From CAJMGO01 sp900557305 (GTDB lineage: Bacteria; Bacillota_I; Bacilli_A; RF39; UBA660): a stretch of DNA of 64,000 nucleotides. The translations under genes and the position numbers were made by a program. Under the pieces are notes generated by a model. The model ran no database searches and was not told where the DNA came from. It was given only the letters and a program-made list of their open reading frames with translations. Position 1 is the first letter of the stretch; each line of letters opens with the position of its first letter. Below are positions 43,077-52,515 of the stretch, in pieces. The DNA lies in contig CAJMGO010000004.1 in NCBI GenBank assembly GCA_905212975.1, positions 29,105 to 93,104 of the forward strand. The letters are read 5' to 3'.

Positions 43077-44651
43077 ATGATGTATTTTATGTTATTTATA
43101 TACTTTATTTATATAATTATAAAGTCAAAGAAAAATTTTCACATGTTACAACAAAACTTTTATAATAATTCAAATAGATTTTTAAAATGGTTAAAAAATA
43201 ATCCTTTTAAAACTTTATTTACATTTGATTGGTTATTTTTAGTATTTATAATTATTTCTTTATTTTATAGTAAATTAGATTTATATTTTTGTATATTTTA
43301 TTTAGTAATAGGAATTTATTATTTTTATAAATATTCTCATGAACAATCAAAGATAAAATTTAAAATAACTTCTAGGGTAAAAAGAATGTTTATAACTGAG
43401 TTTATTTTAAGTGTTGGTATTGTATTTTTATTTATGAATGTTGATAGAATTTATGGATATATGATACTAGGTCTTTATGCTTCACTTAATTCAATTATTA
43501 TTTATCTTGTTAATATAATAAATAAACCAATTGAAAAAATAGTTTATTATTATTATTTTAATAAAGCTAAAAAAAAGGTAAGAGAAAATCCTAGATTAAA
43601 AGTAATTGGTATTACAGGAAGTTATGGTAAAACAAGTAGTAAGAATATTTTATCTGATATATTAAAAGTTAAATATGATTGTCTTCCTACACCTAAAAAT
43701 TTTAATACACCTTATGGATTAATGCTTACTATAAATAATTACATGGATAAATTTAATGAATTTTTAATAGCTGAAATGGGAGCTTGTGAAGTAGGTCAAA
43801 TAAAAGAATTATGCAATTTTGTACATCCTACTTATGGAATTATTACTAAAATAGGAGTCGCACATTTAGATAGTTTTAAAAGTGAAGAAAATATTCAAAA
43901 GACTAAATTTGAACTTATTGAATCTCTTCCAGAAGATGGTATTGGTATTTTAAATATAGATGATGAAAAACAAGTTGATTATGTAGAAAATAAATTAAAA
44001 AATAAATGTAAGATTTTATGGGTTGGTATAGATAATAAAGATGCTGATATAGTTGCATCTGATATAATTGGAACTCCAAATGGTATGAGTTTTGATATAA
44101 AATTCAAAGATGATAAGAAGAAATATAAAGTTGAAACTAAATTACTTGGTAAAGCTAATGTATATAATATTTTATCTGCATGTTTACTTGCTTATAATTT
44201 AGGAATGAATATTGATGAAATAATATCAGGTGTATCTAGAATTAATACAATAGAACATAGACTTGAAATGAAAAAGTTAGGTACATTAAATATTATAGAT
44301 GATGCTTATAATTCAAATCCGGTTGGTTCTAAAATGGCTCTAGATACACTTTCTATTATGCCGGGTATGAAGATTGTTGTAACTCCTGGTATGATTGAAT
44401 TAAAGGATAAACAATATGATTTAAATTATAAATTTGGTGAATATATTAGTGATGTTGCTGACGTGGTAATATTAGTTGGTAAAAAGCAAACAAAGCCAAT
44501 ACAAGATGCATTAAAGAAAAAAAATTATAATGATAAAAATTTATATATTATAGATGATGTTATGGAGGCTTTTAAAATAATAAATAATATTAAAGAAAAA
44601 GATACATATGTATTATTAGAAAATGATCTTCCAGATTTATTTAATGAATAG
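43077..44651 (+). CDS. MurF-like Mur ligase with an N-terminal membrane domain
   Basis: A 524-aa protein. Residues 1-165 hold about five transmembrane helices in place of the usual MurF substrate-binding domain. A complete Mur ligase follows: ATP loop GITGSYGKTSS (about 177-187), FNTPYG, EMGACEVGQI, AHLDSF, NIDDE, IEHRLE, DDAYNSNP, VVTPGMIELK. These motifs are MurF-type (ligase adding D-Ala-D-Ala to UDP-MurNAc-tripeptide). It is the first gene of a five-gene operon with murE. It may be the only MurF and work at the membrane, or act on another substrate. Confidence 0.8.
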   Translation: MMYFMLFIYFIYIIIKSKKNFHMLQQNFYNNSNRFLKWLKNNPFKTLFTFDWLFLVFIIISLFYSKLDLYFCIFYLVIGIYYFYKYSHEQSKIKFKITSRVKRMFITEFILSVGIVFLFMNVDRIYGYMILGLYASLNSIIIYLVNIINKPIEKIVYYYYFNKAKKKVRENPRLKVIGITGSYGKTSSKNILSDILKVKYDCLPTPKNFNTPYGLMLTINNYMDKFNEFLIAEMGACEVGQIKELCNFVHPTYGIITKIGVAHLDSFKSEENIQKTKFELIESLPEDGIGILNIDDEKQVDYVENKLKNKCKILWVGIDNKDADIVASDIIGTPNGMSFDIKFKDDKKKYKVETKLLGKANVYNILSACLLAYNLGMNIDEIISGVSRINTIEHRLEMKKLGTLNIIDDAYNSNPVGSKMALDTLSIMPGMKIVVTPGMIELKDKQYDLNYKFGEYISDVADVVILVGKKQTKPIQDALKKKNYNDKNLYIIDDVMEAFKIINNIKEKDTYVLLENDLPDLFNE

Positions 44652-44663
44652 GAGATGAATATT

Positions 44664-46031
44664 ATGGAAATTAATATAAAAACTGATTCGAGAAAAGTAA
44701 AAAGTGGCGATACTTTTATTGCTATACGTGGTGTTGATAGAGATGGACATGATTATATAGAAAAAGCAATAGAAAATGGAGCAACTACAATTATATGTGA
44801 AGAAGGAAATTATAGTGTTAATACTATAGTTGTTCCAGATACAAAAGAATATTTAAAAAAATATTTATATGATAATTATTATCACATTATTTCTGATATG
44901 AAATTGATTGGTGTAACAGGTACTAATGGAAAAACTACGACTTGTTTCTTAATTTATCAAATATTAAGAAAACTTGGTATTAAATGTGCATATATTGGTA
45001 CAATTGGCTTTTATTTAAATGGTAAAAAAACTCTTTTAAATAATACAACTCCTGATGTAGATCTTTTATATCAAATGTTTTTAGATGCACATGAAGAGGG
45101 ATGTACTTGTGTTGTTATGGAAGTAAGTAGTCATGCTCTTGATAAGGATAGAATTTATGGGTTAAAGTTTGATAGTGTAGCATTTACAAATTTAACTCAA
45201 GATCATTTAGATTATCATAAAACTATAGAAAATTATATTGCTGCGAAGAAAAAATTGTTTGAAAAAACTCGTGGTAATAAAGTAGCAATTATAAATGCAG
45301 ATGATAAGTATTATAGTGAGTTTATGAATGAAAATAATAAAAATATAACTATTTCAGATAAAAAAGGTGATTTAGTTATATCTGATATTAAATTTTCTAA
45401 TATAGGTACATCTTTTTCATTTGAGTATTTAAATAAAAAATATTCAACTACTATTCATATGGTAGGAAGATATAATATATATAATTATTTAACTAGTTTA
45501 TTACTTGTTAATTCTATTGGTATTAGTATAGAAGATGTACTTAATATAACAGATGATTTACGTGCTCCAAGTGGTAGAATGGAAATGTTTAAGTATGGTA
45601 CTAATAGTATTTTTGTAGACTATGCTCATACACCTGATGCTGTATTAAATGTACTTGAAAGTGCTGAAGAATATAAACAGGATAAAGTTTATACTATAAT
45701 AGGATGTGGTGGAGATAGAGATAGAACTAAAAGGCCTATTATGGGAAGAATAGCTGTTGAAAATTCAGATTATGTTATTTTAACTAATGATAATCCTAGA
45801 ACAGAAGATCCTAATATTATTATGAATGATATATTAGAAGGTGTTAAACAAAATAATAACTATGAAGTTATTTTCGATAGAAAAGAAGCAATTTTGAAAG
45901 GACTTAGTCTATTAAAAGAAAATGATATATTAATGATTTTAGGTAAAGGACATGAAGACTATCAAATTATAGGACATGAAAAAATTCATTTTAGTGATCA
46001 AGAAATTGTAGAAGAATTTATAAATAAGTAG
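44664..46031 (+). CDS. murE: UDP-MurNAc-dipeptide diamino acid ligase (MurE)
   Basis: A 455-aa cytoplasmic ligase adding the third residue of the stem peptide. DSRKVKSGDTFIA, ATP loop GVTGTNGKTTT (about 92-102), NTTPD, VMEVSSHALD, FTNLTQDHLDYH, GRMEM, VDYAHTPDA, GCGGDRDRTKRP and NDNPRTEDP. The DNPR motif is the signature of enzymes using meso-diaminopimelate rather than L-Lys. AGGAG lies 9 nt before ATG 44664; the ATG at 44655 abuts that SD. It follows the murF-like gene by about 12 nt. Confidence 0.9.
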   Translation: MEINIKTDSRKVKSGDTFIAIRGVDRDGHDYIEKAIENGATTIICEEGNYSVNTIVVPDTKEYLKKYLYDNYYHIISDMKLIGVTGTNGKTTTCFLIYQILRKLGIKCAYIGTIGFYLNGKKTLLNNTTPDVDLLYQMFLDAHEEGCTCVVMEVSSHALDKDRIYGLKFDSVAFTNLTQDHLDYHKTIENYIAAKKKLFEKTRGNKVAIINADDKYYSEFMNENNKNITISDKKGDLVISDIKFSNIGTSFSFEYLNKKYSTTIHMVGRYNIYNYLTSLLLVNSIGISIEDVLNITDDLRAPSGRMEMFKYGTNSIFVDYAHTPDAVLNVLESAEEYKQDKVYTIIGCGGDRDRTKRPIMGRIAVENSDYVILTNDNPRTEDPNIIMNDILEGVKQNNNYEVIFDRKEAILKGLSLLKENDILMILGKGHEDYQIIGHEKIHFSDQEIVEEFINK

Positions 46032-46042
46032 GAGGAATGATT

Positions 46043-47260
46043 ATGGACTTTTTAGTATTAATTATGGGAAGTGATGCGAATACATATTATATGGCAAGAT
46101 GTTGTTATGAGGCTTATCATAAAAAGGCATATTTAATAGGAAAAAGTCCTATGCCTTATACATCAAATTCATCTATATTAAATATAGAATATGATGAAAA
46201 TATTTGGAATGAAGAAGGATTCTTAAATGCATTAAATAGATTTAAAGAACAACATAAAAATAATAAGATTTTACTTATTAGCTCTAATGAAACATATGTA
46301 GAATTTATAAGTAGAAATAAAGATAAAATAGATAAATGTTTTTATTATAATTATCCTAATATAAAGATAGTTGAAAGTTTAATAAATAAAGAAAATTTTT
46401 ATAAAACTTATTCTGATTCAATATTAGATTTTCCTAAAACTTTATATTATGATTGTTCCTTAAAGGAAAAATTAAATGTTGATTTTAAATTTCCTATTAT
46501 AATAAAACCTAGTAATGTTGTTGAGTATAATCATTTAAAATTTGAAGGTAAAAATAAAATATATAAAGTTGAAAATAAAAAAGACTTAAAAGATATAGTA
46601 AATAGAATAGTAGAATCTGGATATAAAGATACACTTATTATTCAAGAATTTATACCAGGAGATGATTCATATCTTTTCGACTCAGTAGTTTATGTTGATC
46701 ATAATCATAAAGTAAAATTAATTTCTATGGCTCAAATAGGATTACAAGAACATACTAAAAGTATGGTAGGAAATGCTGCAGTACTTATAAATGGATATAA
46801 TCAACATGGTGATATACATGCTATGGAAGATGTAATTAAAAAATTTATGGAAGATATCGGATATCAAGGGTTTGCTGAATTTGATTTAAAATACGATTCA
46901 AGAGATAAAAAATATAAGGTATTAGAAATTAATGCTAGACAAGGAAGAAGCAGTTATTATATATCAAAATCAGGATATAATTTAGTCAAAGTTTTAGCTG
47001 ATGATTTAATATATAATAAGAAAACTGAATATAAGTTTATTGATAAAAAAATACTATTATCTTTTGTACCAAAGGGTGTAATTAAAAAATATATTAAAAA
47101 TGATGAATATAGAAAATATGCACTTAAATTATGGAATAAAGATGTAGTTAATCCATTAAACTATAAAAAAGATAAAAATATAAAAAGAAAAATATTTCTA
47201 CTAAAAAGACATTTTATATATTTTAAAGAATATAAAAACAGCTACTGGAAGGCGGATTGA
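46043..47260 (+). CDS. ATP-grasp ligase resembling D-aspartate ligase (Aslfm type)
   Basis: A 405-aa ATP-grasp enzyme. FLVLIMGSDANTYYMARCCYEAY at the start, IIIKPSN, IIQEFIPGDDSYLFDS, GFAEFDLKYDSRDKKYKVLEINARQGRSSYY. This order is close to the Enterococcus D-aspartate ligase Aslfm, which attaches D-Asp to the Lys side chain of peptidoglycan precursors. The metal-binding E-I-N is present. Position between murE and two asnB genes supports a wall role. The substrate is uncertain because MurE looks DAP-specific. GGAGG supports ATG 46043. Confidence 0.75.
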   Translation: MDFLVLIMGSDANTYYMARCCYEAYHKKAYLIGKSPMPYTSNSSILNIEYDENIWNEEGFLNALNRFKEQHKNNKILLISSNETYVEFISRNKDKIDKCFYYNYPNIKIVESLINKENFYKTYSDSILDFPKTLYYDCSLKEKLNVDFKFPIIIKPSNVVEYNHLKFEGKNKIYKVENKKDLKDIVNRIVESGYKDTLIIQEFIPGDDSYLFDSVVYVDHNHKVKLISMAQIGLQEHTKSMVGNAAVLINGYNQHGDIHAMEDVIKKFMEDIGYQGFAEFDLKYDSRDKKYKVLEINARQGRSSYYISKSGYNLVKVLADDLIYNKKTEYKFIDKKILLSFVPKGVIKKYIKNDEYRKYALKLWNKDVVNPLNYKKDKNIKRKIFLLKRHFIYFKEYKNSYWKAD

Positions 47261-47265
47261 TATTA

Positions 47266-49116
47266 ATGTGTGGTATTGTTGGATTTGTAGATAAAAGAAA
47301 AAAGACTGAAAAGTCAAAAATCATAAAAGCTATGGCGGATAGAATTATACATAGGGGACCTGATGCTTATGGCTCTTATGTTGATGATTTTGTTGCTCTA
47401 GGACACAGAAGACTATCTATTATTGATTTAAATTCAGGAGATCAGCCAATATATAATGAGGATGATACAAAAGCGATAATATTTAATGGTGAAATTTATA
47501 ACTATAAAGAATTAAAAGAAGATTTAATAAAAAAAGGACATGTATTTAAAACTAAAACTGATACAGAAGTGATATTACATGGGTATGAAGAATATAAAGA
47601 AAAAATAGTTAATAAATTAAGAGGAATGTTTACTTTTGTTATATATGATTTAAATACAAATGAATTATTTGGAGCAAGAGATCATTTTGGTATAAAACCA
47701 TTTTATTATTATCATGATAAAGATACATTTTTGTTTGGATCTGAGATTAAATCATTTTTGGAACACCCAGATTTTAAAAAAGAGGTTAATGAAAAAGCAT
47801 TAAAAATGTATTTAGTATTTCAATATTCTATATTTGATGAAACTTTCTTTAAAGGAGTATTTAAATTAAAACCAGGTCATTATTTTAAATATAAGGATAG
47901 TAAATTAAATATAAAAAAATATTTTGAGATAGAGTATAAAAAAGAAAATAAAAGTTATGAAGAATATAAAGAGGGTATAAAAAAGGTACTTGAAGAATCT
48001 ATAGAAGCTCATAAAATAGCAAGTGATGTAGAAGTAGGTTCTTATTTATCTGGTGGTGTAGATTCATCATATGTTGTAGCATGTGCTCATCCAGATAAAA
48101 CATTCTCAGTTGGATTTAACGAAAAAGCAAATGGTAATTTAGTGTTTGATGAAACTGTATACGCTAAAGAATTGTCTAAAAGTTTAAATATAAAAAATTA
48201 TTCAGAATTAATTGATAAAAATGATTTCTTTAATATTTTACCAACAATTCAATATCATACAGATGAACCACATGCTAATCTTTCAACTGTACCTTTATAT
48301 TTCTTATCCGCACTAGCTCGTAAAAATGTAAAAGTAGTGTTATCAGGAGAAGGTTCAGATGAAATGTTTGCTGGATATAATGAATACTTTGAACCAACAC
48401 CAGTAAAGGTATATGCTAATATGCCAGCATTTATCAAAAAGCCACTTGCTTCACTTGCATCACATTTACCTCACTTTGTTGGTAAAAATACAATTATAAA
48501 ATATAGTAAGCCATTTTATGAAAGATATATTGGACATGCTTTTGTAATGGATGATAAAGAAGCAAATGAAATCTTAACAGATAGATTAAAAGACAATATG
48601 ACTGTTAGTGATATAATTAAACCATATTATGATAAGGTAAAAAATGAAAATGAATTAGTAAAAAAACTTTATATTGATTTTCATTTTTGGTTACCACAAG
48701 ATATATTACTTAAAGCAGATAAAATGACTATGGCAAATTCTATTGAATTAAGAGTACCATTTATGGATAAAAAAGTATGGGATTATACATCTAAAATACC
48801 TACTAAATATTTAATAAAAGATGGTAAAACTAAATATATTTTTAGAGATGTCGCAATAGAGAAGTTACCACCTGATTGGGCTAAAAGAAGAAAACTAGGA
48901 TTTCCAGTTCCTTTTTCTAAATGGATAAGAGAAGAAAAATTTTATAATATGGTTCATGAAATGTTTAATGAGTCTTTTACAGATAAATTCTTTAATAAAG
49001 AAAAAATAAATCAATTATTAGAAGAACATTATAGTAACAAAAAAAATAATGGTAGAAAAATATATAATATATATATATTCTTAATATGGTATAAGAAGTA
49101 TTTTGTAGAAAATTAG
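47266..49116 (+). CDS. AsnB-type glutamine amidotransferase 1
   Basis: A 616-aa enzyme. Class II glutaminase domain with N-terminal C2 (MCGIVGF), RGPDAYG, GHRRLSIIDL and FNGEIYN (about 1-195). Synthetase domain with PP-loop SGGVDSS (about 263-269), VVLSGEGSDEMFAGY and KADKMTMANSIELRVPF. Such enzymes make asparagine or, as LtsA/AsnB and AsnH, amidate peptidoglycan precursors. The operon suggests the wall role. GGAAGG supports ATG 47266. Only 8 nt separate it from its tandem paralogue. Confidence 0.82.
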   Translation: MCGIVGFVDKRKKTEKSKIIKAMADRIIHRGPDAYGSYVDDFVALGHRRLSIIDLNSGDQPIYNEDDTKAIIFNGEIYNYKELKEDLIKKGHVFKTKTDTEVILHGYEEYKEKIVNKLRGMFTFVIYDLNTNELFGARDHFGIKPFYYYHDKDTFLFGSEIKSFLEHPDFKKEVNEKALKMYLVFQYSIFDETFFKGVFKLKPGHYFKYKDSKLNIKKYFEIEYKKENKSYEEYKEGIKKVLEESIEAHKIASDVEVGSYLSGGVDSSYVVACAHPDKTFSVGFNEKANGNLVFDETVYAKELSKSLNIKNYSELIDKNDFFNILPTIQYHTDEPHANLSTVPLYFLSALARKNVKVVLSGEGSDEMFAGYNEYFEPTPVKVYANMPAFIKKPLASLASHLPHFVGKNTIIKYSKPFYERYIGHAFVMDDKEANEILTDRLKDNMTVSDIIKPYYDKVKNENELVKKLYIDFHFWLPQDILLKADKMTMANSIELRVPFMDKKVWDYTSKIPTKYLIKDGKTKYIFRDVAIEKLPPDWAKRRKLGFPVPFSKWIREEKFYNMVHEMFNESFTDKFFNKEKINQLLEEHYSNKKNNGRKIYNIYIFLIWYKKYFVEN

Positions 49117-49124
49117 GTGATAAT

Positions 49125-50957
49125 ATGTGTGGAATAGTTGGATTTGTAGATAATAGAAAAAAAGCAGAGAAAAATAAAATATTAGATAAGATGCTTGATA
49201 GAATTATACATAGAGGACCAGATGATAGTGGACGTTTAGTAGACAATACAGTCGCACTAGGTCATAGAAGGCTTTCTATTATAGATTTAAATACTGGTGG
49301 ACAACCTATATTTAATGAAAAAGAGGAAAAAGCAATAATATTTAATGGAGAAATTTATAATTATAAAGAATTAAAAAAAGATTTAATTGAAAAAGGACAT
49401 GTATTTAAAACTAATACTGATACAGAAGTAATATTACATGGATATGAAGAATATAAAGAAGACATATTAAACAAATTAAGAGGAATGTTTACATTTGTAA
49501 TATATGATAAAAAAACAAAAGAATTGTTTGGAGCAAGAGATCATTTTGGAATAAAACCTTTTTATTATTATCAAACTGATGATACATTTATGTTTTCATC
49601 AGAAATAAAAGCTTTTTTGGAACATCCTGATTTTAAAAAAGAACTTAATAAAGATGTTATACCAATGTATTTAAGATTTAATTTTACTCCAACAGATGAA
49701 ACATTCTTTGAAAATGTATTCAAATTAAAACCAGGTCATTATTTTAAATATAAAAATGGTAAATTTAGTATAAAAAGATATTTTTATATGACATTTGATG
49801 AAAAAGAATATGATTATAAAGAAATAGTAGAAAGAATAAGTAATACAATTAAAGATTCTGTAAATAAACATATGATAAGTGATGTAGAGGTTGGATCTTT
49901 CTTAAGTAGTGGTATAGATTCATCATATTTAGTATCACTTGCTCGTCCAGATAAAACATATACGGTTGGTTATGATATAGAGAAATATAATGAAATAAAT
50001 TACGCTAAAGACTTAGCAAATAAATTAAAAATAAATAATACATCTAAAAAAATAAGTAAACAAGAATATTTTGATTCATTAGAAAAAGTAATATATCATA
50101 TGGATGAACCACTAGCAGATCCTGCAGCTATAGCTTTATATTTTGTAGCGCAATTAGCTTCAAAAGATGTAAAAGTAGTACTTTCTGGAGAAGGCGCTGA
50201 TGAATTCTTTGGTGGATATAATACATATAAAAGTATGAAAGATGCATCTTGGTATTTTAAAATACCTTATCCTATTAGACATCTTATATCCAAAGTAGCT
50301 AGTTTATTACCAGAAAAAAGAGGAATAAATTTTCTAGTCAGAAATGGTCAAAAATTAGAAGATTATTATATAGGTGTTAATCATGTATTTAATGAAAGAG
50401 ATACAAAAAAAATAGTTAAATGTAAAACTAAAACAATAACTAATAAAGATATAACATCTCCAATATTTAATGAATATAAAGATAAAAGTGATATTATTAA
50501 AATGCAAGCAGTAGATATTAATTTGTGGTTAGCAAATGATATATTTGAAAAAGCAGATAAAATGACTATGGCACATTCAATAGAAGGAAGAGTACCTTTT
50601 TCAGATATAGAAGTATTTAATCTAGCTCGTACACTATCGTATAAAGATAAAATAAATAAAAATACTACAAAAGTAGCTTTAAGAGATGCTGCTAAAAAAG
50701 TAATACCTAACGAATCATATAAAAAGAAAAAATTAGGTTTTCCAGTACCACTTAGAGAATGGATTAAAGAAGACGATATCTATAATAAAATAAAAAAATC
50801 ATTTAACTCAAATATAGCTATAGAACTTTTTGATACAAAAAAATTAAATAAATTATTAGATGATCATAAAAATAATAAATGTGATAATTACAAAAAAATA
50901 TGGACTGTATATACAATATTATTATGGTATCATGTATATTTTGAAGAACAAGTTTAA
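49125..50957 (+). CDS. AsnB-type glutamine amidotransferase 2
   Basis: A 610-aa paralogue of the preceding gene with the same order: MCGIVGF with C2, RGPDDSG, HRRLSIIDL, NGEIYN; PP-loop SSGIDSS, LSGEGADEFFGGY, KADKMTMAHSIEGRVPF. The glutaminase halves of the two are very alike, the synthetase halves less so, which suggests duplication with change of acceptor. AGGTGATAAT precedes the ATG. A terminator ends the operon. Confidence 0.82.
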   Translation: MCGIVGFVDNRKKAEKNKILDKMLDRIIHRGPDDSGRLVDNTVALGHRRLSIIDLNTGGQPIFNEKEEKAIIFNGEIYNYKELKKDLIEKGHVFKTNTDTEVILHGYEEYKEDILNKLRGMFTFVIYDKKTKELFGARDHFGIKPFYYYQTDDTFMFSSEIKAFLEHPDFKKELNKDVIPMYLRFNFTPTDETFFENVFKLKPGHYFKYKNGKFSIKRYFYMTFDEKEYDYKEIVERISNTIKDSVNKHMISDVEVGSFLSSGIDSSYLVSLARPDKTYTVGYDIEKYNEINYAKDLANKLKINNTSKKISKQEYFDSLEKVIYHMDEPLADPAAIALYFVAQLASKDVKVVLSGEGADEFFGGYNTYKSMKDASWYFKIPYPIRHLISKVASLLPEKRGINFLVRNGQKLEDYYIGVNHVFNERDTKKIVKCKTKTITNKDITSPIFNEYKDKSDIIKMQAVDINLWLANDIFEKADKMTMAHSIEGRVPFSDIEVFNLARTLSYKDKINKNTTKVALRDAAKKVIPNESYKKKKLGFPVPLREWIKEDDIYNKIKKSFNSNIAIELFDTKKLNKLLDDHKNNKCDNYKKIWTVYTILLWYHVYFEEQV

Positions 50958-50970
50958 TACTTGTTTTTTT
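50946..50970 (+). terminator. Terminator of the murF-murE-ligase-asnB operon
   Basis: AACAAG/CTTGTT stem (50947-50952 with 50960-50965) and a long T-run. Confidence 0.85.
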
Positions 50971-50993
50971 ATTTAAAATTATTTATATTCAAC

Positions 50994-51023
50994 TTGACAA
51001 AAAGTTTTAGATAAAGGTACAAT
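50994..51023 (+). promoter_or_regulatory. Promoter of prepilin gene 1
   Basis: TTGACA at 50994-50999 and TACAAT at 51018-51023, spacer 18 nt. The same pair with the same spacer stands before the second prepilin at 63845-63874, including the shared context AAAGGTACAATATA. Confidence 0.8.
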
Positions 51024-51048
51024 ATAAGAAGAATAGGAGTAATAAAAA

Positions 51049-52443
51049 ATGAAGAAAAAAGGATTTACATTAATAGAACTTTTAGCAGTAATAGTAGTAC
51101 TAGCAGTTATAGCATTAATAGCAACACCAATAGTACTAAATTTAATAAATACAGCAAAAAAAGGAGCCGCCGAACAATCAGCGCTAATTTATATAAAAGA
51201 AATAGAAAATTACATGATATTAAATCAAATGAATCCAGAAAAATATCCTTTGAAATTAGAAGCAGGTAAAAGTTATCAATTGACAGAAGTAGTATATAGT
51301 GACATAGCAATAAATACTAATAACCTAATACCAGTGGTGTACGCAGAAGAAAAAGAAATGGAAATTGAAAAAGATGTGTATGTAGGCAATTATATATATG
51401 TTAATGGTACATATCCAGAAAGTGGAATTATAACAATAGGAGAAAATAATACAGTAATGTCAGCATCTATGGATATAGGTGGGTATGCAGTAGATTGTAA
51501 TGATACACAATGTAATGCGATAGGAAAAAGTAAATCAGATATAATAAGAGTAAAAGAAGTAAAAATAATAGATAAATCAGTAACTGAATTGATGGAAGGA
51601 AGTACACTAGTATTAACAGCTAAAGTATTACCAGATAATGCAACAAATAAAGATATAGCATGGTTAAGTAGTGACCATAATGTAGCAACTGTAGAAAATG
51701 GAATTATTACAGCACATAAAGAAGGAACAGTAACAATAGTAGCAAAATCAGGAAGCAAGACTGATTCTATAGTTTTAAAAGTTGAAATAGCTAAAACTGG
51801 TCCAACAAAAGTAGAACCAACAGATACAGATACGCATAAAGGAATAGTATATTTAAATCCTAAAGATAATAATGAATACTGTGACGCATCAAATAGTAAG
51901 AGTGAAGCTGAAAAAAAAGATGGGTGTATGAAATGGTATATATATAAAGAGACTGATAGTAGTTATACTATGATACTAGATCATAATACAAGTATTAAAG
52001 CAAATGTTAATTCAATAAGCCAAGAATTAAATAGTGATACAGAAGGATGGGATGCTTCTTTAAAAGCAAGTTTAATAACACCATATGAAGTGGCTAATAT
52101 AACAGGAAATACATCATGGCATATTTCAGATATGTGGTTTTATTTTGATAGTAAAGATTTTACTCATCCAGCTAATAGTACAAATAAATCAAAATATGCA
52201 TGGTTATATGATTATACAAATGGTTGTAAAGAATATGGATGTAATGAAGATGATCCGAATGAAAATTTATATGGTTATTGGGCAGGTGGTATATATTCTT
52301 ATGGTAGTAAAACTGGTAGTCATACAGATGCACTTATGGTTGCAAGGGATGGTACATTATCTAAAATAAATCCAAAATATTATCCAGATTCATATGGTCT
52401 TCGCCCAGTTATAACTGTTCCAAAAAGTATAATTGATAAATGA
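51049..52443 (+). CDS. Type IV prepilin-like protein with a Big_2 Ig domain
   Basis: A 464-aa protein. Type III leader MKKKG cut before F6, mature FTLIELLAVIVVLAVIALIATPIVL with Glu at +5. A pilin-like region runs to about 165. A Big_2-type Ig domain (about 168-245) contains VKEVKIIDKS, VLPDNATNKDIAWLSSDHNVATV and TVTIVAKSG. A C-terminal domain (about 265-464) ends YGLRPVITVPKS and has paired Cys (NEYCDA, DGCMKW, NGCKEYGC). The length is far above a pilin, so a surface-displayed adhesin-like minor pilin is likely. No prepilin peptidase or PilB/C is in the window. Confidence 0.8.
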   Translation: MKKKGFTLIELLAVIVVLAVIALIATPIVLNLINTAKKGAAEQSALIYIKEIENYMILNQMNPEKYPLKLEAGKSYQLTEVVYSDIAINTNNLIPVVYAEEKEMEIEKDVYVGNYIYVNGTYPESGIITIGENNTVMSASMDIGGYAVDCNDTQCNAIGKSKSDIIRVKEVKIIDKSVTELMEGSTLVLTAKVLPDNATNKDIAWLSSDHNVATVENGIITAHKEGTVTIVAKSGSKTDSIVLKVEIAKTGPTKVEPTDTDTHKGIVYLNPKDNNEYCDASNSKSEAEKKDGCMKWYIYKETDSSYTMILDHNTSIKANVNSISQELNSDTEGWDASLKASLITPYEVANITGNTSWHISDMWFYFDSKDFTHPANSTNKSKYAWLYDYTNGCKEYGCNEDDPNENLYGYWAGGIYSYGSKTGSHTDALMVARDGTLSKINPKYYPDSYGLRPVITVPKSIIDK

Positions 52444-52457
52444 TTATTATGAATAAT

Positions 52458-52482
52458 AAAACACAATAGTTGTGTTTTTTTT
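52458..52482 (+). terminator. Terminator of prepilin gene 1
   Basis: An AACACAA/TTGTGTT stem followed by eight T. Confidence 0.85.
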
Positions 52483-52515
52483 CTTTTTCATTTATAATTA
52501 AAAAAGGTGAATTTT

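Noticed and set aside
43077..44651. MurT of the MurT/GatD amidation complex
   Set aside because: The DDAYNSNP and IEHRLE motifs are MurF-like, no MurT-type C-terminal domain is apparent and no gatD neighbour exists.
52145..52369. ORF in another frame inside prepilin gene 1
   Set aside because: It is a low-complexity shadow of the prepilin C-terminal domain without an SD.
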